The position numbers and the translations under genes are program-made. A stretch of DNA of 64,000 bases from Lagopus muta. Lineage: Eukaryota > Chordata > Aves > Galliformes > Phasianidae. Each line of letters begins with the position of its first letter. Within the stretch, counting starts at the first letter, position 1. The stretch spans positions 22,673,505-22,737,504 of the forward strand of contig NC_064434.1 in assembly GCF_023343835.1 (NCBI RefSeq), written 5' to 3'. This document shows positions 23,707 to 32,317 of the stretch, piece after piece. The notes under the pieces are model-generated. The model was given only the letters and a program-made list of their open reading frames with translations, did not search any database and was not told where the DNA came from.

Positions 23707-24045
23707 AATCATAGAATGGTTTGTGTTGGAAGGGACCTTAAAGATTGTCTATTTCTAACACCCCTGCCCTGGGCACAGACACCTCACTCCCACTAGACCA
23801 GGTTGATCAAAGCCCCATCCAGCCTGGCCTTGAATGCTTCCAGGAAGGGGGCATTCATGACTTCTCTGGGCAACTCTCTCCAGCATCTCACCACCCTCAC
23901 AGTAAAGAATTTCTTCCTAACGTCTAGTCTAAATCTACTCTCTTCCAGTATAAAGCCATTTCCCCTCATTGTATCACTATATAAAGTCTCCACCCAACTT
24001 TCCTGTAGAAGTCCTTCAGGTACTGGAAGGCTGATGTAAGTTCCC
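23707..24045 (-). mobile_element. CR1 LINE 3' fragment with end of ORF2, - orientation
   Basis: About 340 bases of CR1 in antisense. The minus strand still translates to the conserved C-terminus of the CR1 pol protein: SRFRLDVRKKFFTVRVVRCW, RELPREVMNAPFLEAFKARL and DGAL. It is truncated at its 5' end and lies just downstream of the likely GCM1 poly(A) site. Confidence 0.93.
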
Positions 24046-24099
24046 ATGAGAAGACCAAACCTGTTTTGATGGACACCAGATATGCCATGGTCTGAAGTA

Positions 24100-24916
24100 C
24101 TGTGAAGTTTTCTTTATTGCCATGGGTTTTGCAATACTGTTCTCCCAGACTCATCTCAATAAAAATTCATTTTGCCTGGGCATGGCTTGTTCCACAGGCA
24201 GGGCTGGTCAAGACTGCCAGCACTGTGTCTGACCTCAGGGGCTGGCAGCACGTGAAGCCATGGAAGCTGAGGGAACCAGCCATAGACATGGCTCCAGACT
24301 TGGCATCCCTCAGCTCCTCCTTGCAGAGATGGCAGGGGAGGCATGTTTTGGGGCTTTCTGCTGCGTGGTGTTGGATGGTGGCCCCTGAGACATGGTCCAG
24401 AGAGTAAAAACATTGGGAAAATCAGATTGAATTATGGTAGAAAAGGTAAAGAAGCCTTTGCCAAAATTCTCAAAGCTGGCCACTAAATTCAGGCAAGAAA
24501 ATTCATTTTTGGCACCCTGCTTTTTTAAACAAATTAGGGAACAGATATCTCCTGCTGAAATATAGATTGCAGAAGTGGTTGAAACGCAGGGTGATGTGCA
24601 GGAAAGGATGCTGAAGAATTTGTTACCAATGGAAATTGGCAGGAGAAAATAGTGGGGCACCTTCAGTACAGAAATGTGTGAAACTAGGTCAGGTGGTACG
24701 GTTATAGGGCTGGTGCCATGAAATTCTGCCAAGCTGCATGGTAGCAACGAGGGTAGTTTGTAAGAAGAGAGGATGACTTTGTTAGATTAATGAAGTAGTG
24801 AGGGAAAAGAAAAAAAGTAGAGAGAGCTCTGCAGGCATAAAAGCCCTTCCTTATGTCTAAAAGCAAAGATGCTGCCCATTGGCGGAGGTGCATTTAGAGA
24901 GAAAACATTAACCCAG
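24100..24916 (-). other. GCM1: Probable GCM1 3' UTR
   Basis: Sequence after the GCM1 stop on the minus strand, free of recognised repeats until the CR1 element at 24045. Its end is inferred from a single AATAAA. Confidence 0.4.
24113..24118 (-). promoter_or_regulatory. Candidate GCM1 poly(A) signal AATAAA
   Basis: TTTATT on the + strand, hence AATAAA on the minus strand, about 800 bases after the GCM1 stop. Usage is not proven. Confidence 0.35.
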
Positions 24917-25444
24917 TCACCGTAATGGGTACAGGTTACAAAACAAGTTGTTGCAGTAGCTGGGGTTCACGCAGCGCCTTCCTTCTTCCACGTCACCACA
25001 GCTTCCCTTGAAGAGCGCTGGGAGCTGCTGGTGCTGCTGGTGTGAGCCCTGCGGGCCGGGCCCATGCTGAGGCAGAGGGTATGATGGAGGAGGGAGGCTG
25101 TAGGCTGGAGGAGCTTTTCCCTCGCAGGATTCCTCCCCCAGAGGGCCAACACTGGGCCTGAGCGGATCGTGGCCTCCCTTTGTAACCGGCAGCTCACCAG
25201 GGATGTGCAGGGGGCTGCTCCAGGCCCGTGTGCACGAGCCACCACCGTAAGCAGGGTGCACCTGGCCTTCCACGTGCTCCGCCGCTGCCGTCGGATATGG
25301 TGGCTGTTCCACGCAGCAGCCTGCTGTCTGCTGCAGGGAGCTTGTGCTTAAACATCCCCCAAAACCGGGAGGTGGCACACACTGGTCCGGCTCGGAAAGG
25401 AGCAAAGGCAAAGCCTTCTGGGTGGGCACCTCACCTGTCAGAGA
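24917..25444 (-). CDS. GCM1: GCM1 terminal coding exon (transactivation region)
   Basis: Acceptor TTGCTTTCCCAAG; 175 codons then TGA. It opens [15 protein letters not shown], which aligns with human SLPGETQSQGSLPLT, fixing the acceptor and phase. The body is rich in Pro, Gly, Ser, Gln and His, with no fold recognised. It holds two PPxY motifs (PPAY and PPSY at 25079-25111). It ends [20 protein letters not shown], matching the human tail CNNDMLLNLCPLR. GC content is clearly higher than in the flanking DNA, which is usual for this exon type. Human has a much longer exon here. Confidence 0.92.
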   Translation of the reverse strand, partial: SLTGEVPTQKALPLLLSEPDQCVPPPGFGGCLSTSSLQQTAGCCVEQPPYPTAAAEHVEGQVHPAYGGGSCTRAWSSPLHIPGELPVTKGGHDPLRPSVGPLGEESCEGKAPPAYSLPPPSYPLPQHGPGPQGSHQQHQQLPALFKGSCGDVEEGRRCVNPSYCNNLFCNLYPLR

Positions 25445-28400
25445 CTTGGGAAAGCAAGGCGAGGATTATTGCAACACGGTCCAGACTAGCAACTTTAACC
25501 AAAAAGCAGTGAGTGCATACAAAAAAGGCATTAAATTAATGCAGAGAATAAAGCAGGCACAGCAGCAGGACCTCCTTTTAGAGCAGAGCCAGGGGCATTG
25601 GGGGCAAATCTAGCAGGGGCTCTGAGCTCGTGGTTCTGGGCTTGGTTCACTGGCTTTCAGCTAAATTCTGTTTTAAACAAAAAGAATCACTAGATCTCAC
25701 GTTCACGGCTATCAGGATATACTGAAGGAGCACCTGAAAATGAATGCATTGAAACATTTGATTCCACAGAATTTAAATTATTTCTATGGAGCTTGGAAAA
25801 TATACAAAATATTATTTTTAAATGGTTGTTTTGAAGTGTTCTTAACTGACTATTTTTATTATCCTAAAATTATATTTTGGCCATAAACTCCTCTCATAGG
25901 AGGAGGGAGCAGCACAGTGGAATTATTCTTCTGAGTCATTTTTTTCCCTGGATATTTTGCAACTTCTTTAAATACCTTAATTATTGGATTATAATTGTAC
26001 AGTATTTAATTCCTGTCAGAATACTCATTCTGGGTTATCATTTCTGATTAGTACTTACAGATCTCTGCTCCTTATAATACTGCCTTTGTGTCCATTTAAT
26101 TATAGTGATTTTCTGTCTTGTTAACTGCCAGAATAGAAAAGCTCCTTTCAACTGCTCTCCCCTTACCATGAGAAGAAATTCCAGTGACCTAATTTAGGAC
26201 CAGCACATCTTCAGCTAAAAATCAGGTGACGCCATAGTAAAAACATCCTACATATCACTTGCTCTATTTTGGGCCCATGTATTTTCTATGGCTCTCCCTC
26301 CTCGTTTCTTCTCAAAACATTACAGGCAAATATTCTATGAAGACTTCTCTCAGCTTCAGCAATACCAATTGCATGTGAGAAATTGTATTACAACTGGTCA
26401 TGGCAAACAAGAATATCATGAGTTATTCTCAAGACCCACTCTGACTTCATGAAGTCAGGCCAGCTCACAAGTAGGCCGTTAATTAATCAGATAGTTCAGT
26501 ATTTATTAAATAATTGGATACTGAAGACATTTGTGATCTGTTCCTACTCCTACTAAAATTTGAACTCAAAGCAACAGGACGATGTTGTAGAAAGAGATGG
26601 ACAAAGACTAGGACTCTTTAGACATTCAGGCTCAGATATAAAATTAAATAAGCCACAAGGCTCACTAACATTTCCTAGATGAAGAATTTCCTAAGTATCT
26701 TCCTCATTTCTTATGTGTCCTCCTCAAAAGGACAGAATTAAACCAATATTATGAGAATCATTGTTTCAGTCTTTGTTAAATACTAACATGGAAGTTTATT
26801 TTCTTGTGTTCCCACTCACCTGTGTCAAGAGGTCACAGTCAGCCTGTTGTGTGTTCTCCAACTTTCCCATCCCAAGTTAGTGTGTCATCATGAGAATCAC
26901 ACCTAAGTTCTGTTTGCTAGTGTCCTTCTGCATATTACTAGTAGAAATAGCTGCACTTTTAAATTCATATTCCATTTAAATGGGTTTAACTTCTGCTGAC
27001 TTGTAAACTACTCTGTGAGCTATGAATTCCCCTCCTCCTTCATGTATTTTAAGGAGTCCTTCTGCATTTGGTCCAGTTATCTTTTTTATCTGTTGATGAA
27101 AGGATATGAGCACTGTCCTTAATGCGGGGCTGGGGAGGAAATGCCTCCTCCAGCACTTCAAAAGACAAAATGCATGTAAAGACGAGTGGCATACAGGTGG
27201 GTGTAACGCAACCTTTGCAAGGAAAGTCACTAAATGCAGCCTTACTTCTCTATCTTCTGACTCCATCAGGCACACAGGGGTCTATAGGACCTCTGTAGCT
27301 TGTCTTTCATAAGAGCTTCCACTTCCAGCTGCTTGGGCAGAGATTTGTAGATCTGCCCTGTTAATGACAATTTGTTTTGTCCAGATACCACACTCAGTAT
27401 ATGACAGAGATATAATATGGGTAATACTACACAGTATTTATGGCATTCAGAAATTAAATACTACACTCTGTATGCACAATACACAAATATTCCTCATGAG
27501 CCCAGTTATTATCAAAAAGATGTTCCAGTTTTTATGTTCATTTGTTAAATTTTCTCATATTAAAAGTTAAATCCATTTAAAACCTACTAATATTCTCCTT
27601 CAATGTCAATACAGAATTGACTAAATCCTAATTACTTTATTCCCAGATTTGTTTATAAGTTATTTCATTTCTGGAGATGCACTTATACTTGTAGGAAAAT
27701 TTTCTAGAGGCAACTTGTGCATTTTTAAAGAAGGAAAAAGTTACGTACATACCACTAAATAAAATGAGGCCAAGAATTATTTGCAAGCGTGAGTTATATG
27801 GATAAAAACTGTGCCAAGAATGATGTGAATAGTGATGTGATAGCCCTCCAGCCCTGCCTCCAGCCCAAAAGAGGCTCTGGACTGGGGAATGCCAGCAGTG
27901 GACTCAGGACAGCCCTGCTCCTTCTGTACCTGACAACAGGGGAATGAAATGTAGAGACATAAAACCCACTCCCACCCAAAGACAAGGTTCCTCGTAGGAA
28001 GTGTCTTGCACCATGGATCCCTTGCCCTGCAATTTAATTTGTTGATAATAAAAGTTACCTTGATCTCCTGGAGCTTTATTAGTGTTGGAGAAGGTGGAGA
28101 AAAAGCTGCATGCGCTTTCTGAATGGATCTCCTTGCTTCTGCTTCTAGTTTTGTTTCTGGACGTGGATGGTCATGAGCGCCTTTGGACTTGAGAAAGGAA
28201 TTGCGATATTTACAAACAGTCTTGTTATTAAACTTACAGGAGTAGGATTTTTTTGCAGAGGCCAAAAACATACACATGGCCTGTTTTAATGCTTTGTATT
28301 TAATAAGACTTATTTAATTTGAGCTCAAGTAACAAGCAGATGACTGCTTCACTGATGAAGTGCGATAGGGCAGAAATTCCCTTAAATCGTGAAGCAGTAT

Positions 28401-31400
28401 ACCACACTGACAAGCAGAGGAGACTCCCCACACTGGAGACCCAATTAAAGCCACAAGGTCAGCTGGCTACATTGTCCCTGCAGCTGTTATCATTCTTCTT
28501 GGACGTGTTTAGCAGAACATTAATTTCTATTAGCTCCCACAGAGATTTAGTATTATTTAACCTGCATGTAAATGAAAGAGAACTATAAAGACTCAGAAGA
28601 CTAGAAGGCAACGCAATGTGTGTGGTACTAAACCAGGTCTATGGCTTCCAAAAATAGTTCCAATTATTTAAACATTGGATGCATTGTTTTCCAGGTATAG
28701 GTTGAGTATAATGCAGAGATGGTATTTTTCATACGTAATCCCTTGGAATAGCATCATGTCTACGTAAGGGTTCCCAGCAAGGCTGATATAAAGTGGCAGT
28801 TCTGATTCTTTGATAATTATTTGTTCCCTACATATGGTGAAAAATACTTGAAAATCAACAGGTTCTTGTGGGAGCGTAAACAAAAAAAGTGCTGTGAAAC
28901 TATAGAAGCATAGAGTAATTTAGATTGGGAAGGACCACTGGGAATCTCACTCATTCTCCTGCTCCAGCGGGGATGCCCTCAGTTAGATTAGGTTGCTTGG
29001 GAACTTGCACACTCATTGTGAAAATTTTTGACCTTACAACTGCATTGTTGTCATATTCCATGACCCTTATTTGTTGGAACAAGAAAATTTCCTTAATCAA
29101 TACATTAAAAAAAAAAAATCTTTAATGTGCATAACGTAAGGTAATTTTATACCAACCTGAAAAAATATGAACTTGCCTTCATGCCTCCAGAAGTTGGTGA
29201 CTGGGTAACCCCCATGGCCTCGGCAGGAAAGGAGTCGCAGGGGTCCATTGCAGTTTGGACAGCATTTCCCTGGAGAAAAAACAGGGGGAGGTATTTCCTA
29301 TGTAATGCCAGACAGGTAAATCCCATCTGGTACAATGGTTCACTTAGGGATGGACTGCCACTTCTATTTTGGGGCTTAGAAACTGCACTGAGAATAAATA
29401 TGCAAAAAAAAAAAACAAAAAACAAAAAACAAACAAACAAACAAAAAAACCCAAACATAAACATAAGCAAACAAATAGTTACATTTATTCTGTTTCATTA
29501 TTAAATATAACTAGCAAAGACTATTTCCACGTTTAGTATGGTCAGCTAAGAGCTTTCACCTTCAAAGGTCTTAGCATTTTTCTTTCAGTTCTTGAAAGTG
29601 CCTGGAATGTCAGGTATGGTTCTTTTGGATTTTTCTATGGGACGTCTTTCTGACCTCAGTGAGTGCGCCAGTAAAACCTTTCTTTAGCTAAAATGTTCAT
29701 TGGTTTCAAAAAACAGTAGCTCTATTGAGGAATACAGAAGAGCTTGAAATACCTAAATGAAGGATGTGTGTCCAGCTCATTTTCTCTGTTAGTACCATCT
29801 TGTCTCTGGCAACGTGGCCATGAGGCCTATCATGGAATCATAGAATCATAAGGTTGGAAATGACCTACAAGATCATCTGGCCCAACCATCCTCCCATCAC
29901 CACTGCTACCACAAGCACTAAACCATACCTCACAGCTCCTCATCCAGACGCCTCTTGAACACTGCCAGGAATGGCGACTGCACCACCTCCCTGGGCAGCC
30001 ATTCAGTGCCTGACCACTCTCTGAGAGAAAAAGTTCTTCCTTATGTCCAACTTAACCTCCTCTGGTACAACTTGCAGCCATTCCATTGGGTTCATTTTGT
30101 TGCCTGGGAGAAGAGGCCAAACCCCTCCTCACCACAACCTCCCTTCAGGAGGTCATAGAGTGCAGTGAGGTCTCCCATGAGCCTCCTCTTCTCCAGACTG
30201 AACAATCCCAGCTCCCTCAGCCTCTCCTCATAAGACTTGTTCTCTATTTGCCAGCCATTGTAGTTAATGAGCACTGTCTTTCCTGCAAGACTTCCCTAAG
30301 TTACTCTTGGGCCCATGAAATAACACTCAGGTCAGCAGGGCCTGAGAAGGCTGCAAATCAATCTCAAACCATCTTCCATCAGAAAAAAAGAAACCAACAC
30401 ATACAATCATAGAATATCACAAGTTGGAAGGAACCTCTAAGGATTATTAAGCCCAAAAGGAAACAAGCAAACACACAACGCCCTCCAATATGAAGAAATG
30501 TGAAGTGCAGTATTCTAAGAGTTGCATTTGAGTACAGGAATGGCTGGGTAACCCAAAGAGTATCCTCCATTTTGATTTGGCTTATGTGGTTTCACTTATT
30601 AGCTGCCACGTAACGAGCAACCATGCCCATACTCACGCTGTTGTTTTTGCCTAGCTTTGTCACATATGGCTGGCCTCAGGTAGATCTTCCTGCCATCCAA
30701 AGTAGAGCAGTCATTGCCACAGACCACCACCCCAAGGCAGGATTTCTTTAAGATACGAGAGTTGTGGTTGTTGGTGTTTCTCATTGCCCAGCTACTGTGG
30801 TGCCTCTGAGCATTTTTATCCTCTGAGCTGTAAATATGTTTTACGTAGGAATCTGGCCATTCCTGAAACCAGTCTGTCTGTCTCACGTCCTGAAAAGAGA
30901 CAAAAAAGAGACAAAACATTAGGCTAAAGGAGGGCTCATCTAACAGCCCAGCATGGCCTTCTGCTGGGTTTCTCCAAGTCTGGGTCACTCCAGCACAGCA
31001 GCAGCAGTGTTGGTTGGCAGCTCTCTCTGCCAGAGAGCATGGCACAGGGAAGGCAGAAAAAATGAGGCTCCTCACAAGCCCCAGAGAGCCAGGAAGGGCA
31101 GGCTAGAAGGCTGTGGGTTCTGCCTAGTGCAGAATTGCTCCAGGGGACTAAGATGGGGTACCTGTCATAAAACAACACATGCTGTTCTGCTTTGCCCTTC
31201 AGGTCATGAAAGCAGCATTATTCTGAGTCATCTGGCTTGATTTAGCTCAGCTCACTGGAAAAAGAGCAAATACTGAATCAAAGTGAGGCTATTTGCACAT
31301 CTGCAGGTCTTTCATTCTAGATTTTTGGCCTAAAAGTGCCATGGAAGTCTTCCACAGTGATTTTTTGAAGTCTAAAACCAAAGGTCAGGTTTTATTTTCA

Positions 31401-32317
31401 ACACTGGCGAATGAGCAGAAAAAGCAAACAAAAAAAACTCCAGAGGCAATACTGTAAGGAACAATAAAAGAACAAAACATCTCAGTGGAAAATAGAATAA
31501 GACAAATAACTAATTACACAACTCTTTTATTGCTACAATTAACACAGTAAAATGTAATAAGCTTTAAAACATGAAGCATACCCTCTGATGGTGAGGGAAA
31601 AGGTTGATCATAATAAAGGTATTAGAGCTTTACTTAAAATTGCTGTTCCCAGCCACTGAGAGCCATTATAGCAGTAAGAATATGAACTTTGAAGATAGAA
31701 ACTGCTGAGCACCCTCATTTCAGAGCATAGAGAAAGGTATGGAGGAAGCCTCCAGGCTGAATGCAGGTGAAGGTGACCTTGGGGAAGGAGGTGGCCTGGG
31801 ACATGGAGGCTTTGGGCGAGCAGCAGTGAGACAGCATGGAAGAGACTGAGATCAGGTAAGAGGGCTGGGTTAGAAGGTGAAGGACAGAGCTGGATGGCAA
31901 AACAGCCTGGCAGGAGGAATCTGACACATACATACTAAGATGTCTTTGAAGATGGCATTGAGGAGTCATGAGGTTTGAGGCGTGGGGTGTCACAGGTTTT
32001 CCATGGAGTACATGGGTATGATTTTTAGGTAACGGGACCAGAAAAGGATAGAAAGACCATATTACTGGATATTCTCTAGCCCTTCAAGCAAAACGTAGTC
32101 CTATAGCTCAGGGTGACAAAGAGCATAAATGCAATGAGGCATAGATGAAAGAGAGAGTTCTGAAGCGGAGAAGACCGATCAGAATTGGGTAAATTTCTAA
32201 GATACAGACACATACCTGGGGAAGTTTGATGTCATTGATATCCCAACTTGTCATTTCTCCATTTTGGGACGCAGAGTCCTCCTGCTTCATAGCAACATTG
32301 TCTGCAGCCTTCAGCAT
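24917..32317 (-). CDS. GCM1: GCM1, glial cells missing homolog 1 transcription factor
   Basis: A sequence-specific transcription factor of the GCM family, nuclear. In mammals it drives trophoblast differentiation, and the binding consensus is ATRCGGGY. Coding exons on the minus strand: 32317-32216, 30889-30637, 29269-29157, 28187-28059, 25444-24917. All junctions are GT-AG with matching phases. The joined frame is 374 aa from the ATG at 32317, or 365 aa from the in-frame ATG at 32290. The GCM domain (about residues 23-180) is nearly identical to human, for example [56 protein letters not shown] and [20 protein letters not shown], with all expected zinc-binding Cys and His present. The C-terminal half is about 60-70 residues shorter than in human (436 aa), but keeps the end motif CNN...NL.PLR. 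Any upstream non-coding exon was not identified. Confidence 0.95.
25445..28058 (-). other. GCM1 last intron
   Basis: 2.6 kb with no recognised repeat or exon. The stretch at about 25780-26110 is AT-rich, with several TAATTA-type homeodomain-like cores (TTAATTATTGG, CATTTAATTATAG), and could hold regulatory sequence. Confidence 0.5.
28059..28187 (-). CDS. GCM1: GCM1 coding exon 4 (end of GCM domain)
   Basis: Acceptor CTTTCTCAAG, donor CAAG|GTAACT; 43 codons in phase 0. It encodes [20 protein letters not shown] then [20 protein letters not shown] and EIK. The HDHP and [10 protein letters not shown] motifs close the DNA-binding domain; the rest is a diverged linker. Confidence 0.95.
28901..29012 (-). 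mobile_element. CR1 LINE 3' fragment, - orientation
   Basis: On + it reads ATAGAAGCATAGAGTAATTT, AGATTGGGAAGGACCACTGG and AGTTAGATTAGGTTGCTTGG, a diverged reverse-complement CR1 end. It lies about 150 bases inside the GCM1 intron that follows the exon at 29157-29269. Confidence 0.75.
29157..29269 (-). CDS. GCM1: GCM1 coding exon 3 (GCM domain, second part)
   Basis: Acceptor TTTTCTCCAG, donor TCAG|GTTGGT. It encodes [20 protein letters not shown] and [17 protein letters not shown]. The human counterpart starts KRCPNC, so this copy has an additional Cys beside a zinc-binding Cys. The donor +3 to +5 bases (TGG) are a weak fit to consensus, but frame and homology leave no doubt. Confidence 0.96.
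29401..29478 (+). repeat. A-rich (CAAA)n simple repeat
   Basis: A12 followed by CAAAAAA and CAAA units. On the minus (sense) strand of GCM1 it forms a T/G-rich tract about 130-200 bases before the exon 3 acceptor. Confidence 0.8.
29831..30246 (-). mobile_element. CR1 LINE 3' fragment with end of ORF2, - orientation
   Basis: About 415 bases, the best-preserved CR1 piece in the window. On + it begins CATGGAATCATAGAATCATA and AGGTTGGAAATGACCTACAA. The minus strand encodes [40 protein letters not shown], typical CR1 pol C-terminal sequence. It lies in a GCM1 intron. Confidence 0.94.
30405..30455 (-). mobile_element. CR1 LINE 3' end fragment, - orientation
   Basis: CAATCATAGAATATCACAAG then TTGGAAGGAACCTCTAAGG; only the last 50 bases of a CR1 copy, about 180 bases from a GCM1 exon. 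Confidence 0.85.
30637..30889 (-). CDS. GCM1: GCM1 coding exon 2 (GCM domain, first part)
   Basis: Acceptor TCTCTTTTCAG, donor CAGC|GTGAGT; 84 codons plus one base. It encodes [20 protein letters not shown] through [14 protein letters not shown]: the larger beta-sheet domain and first zinc ligands of the GCM DNA-binding domain. Compared with human, CGRDCLAEEGRK reads [12 protein letters not shown]. Confidence 0.97.
30890..32215 (-). other. GCM1 intron between first two coding exons
   Basis: 1.3 kb with no recognised repeat or exon. There is an A/AAAC-rich patch near 31420-31500. Confidence 0.5.
32216..32317 (-). CDS. GCM1: GCM1 first coding exon
   Basis: Donor CCAG|GTATGT. It encodes [20 protein letters not shown] then [14 protein letters not shown]; the end matches human SWDINDVKLPQ exactly at the exon boundary. 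Two in-frame ATGs compete. The upstream one (32317) has A at -3. The one at 32290 (MKQED) has G at -3 and gives an exon of 25 codons, the same length as the human N-terminus. Since scanning meets the upstream ATG first, it was chosen, but the shorter start is quite possible. A candidate acceptor (TTCAG|GAAGG) lies at about 32331. Confidence 0.88.

Larger units (their letters stand above)
14282..24100. other. FBXO9-GCM1 intergenic region
   Basis: Convergent spacer of about 10 kb between the 3' ends of FBXO9 and GCM1. Recognised contents are CR1 fragments near 17.4, 21.2 and 23.8 kb, an AT dinucleotide run at 15433-15448, a TTTTG-rich stretch at 16596-16660, an 11-G run at 18870-18880, and an A-rich CAAA-type tract at 22284-22350. 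One open frame at 16827-17153 sits behind a good acceptor, but no gene can be assigned. Confidence 0.65.

Noticed and set aside
24967-25512. Several extra frames over the GCM1 last exon on both strands
   Set aside because: They are shadows of the GC-rich GCM1 coding exon in other frames.
30953-31240. 95-codon frame overlapping a GCM1 exon's upstream intron
   Set aside because: No splice or homology support; it is composed of intron sequence.
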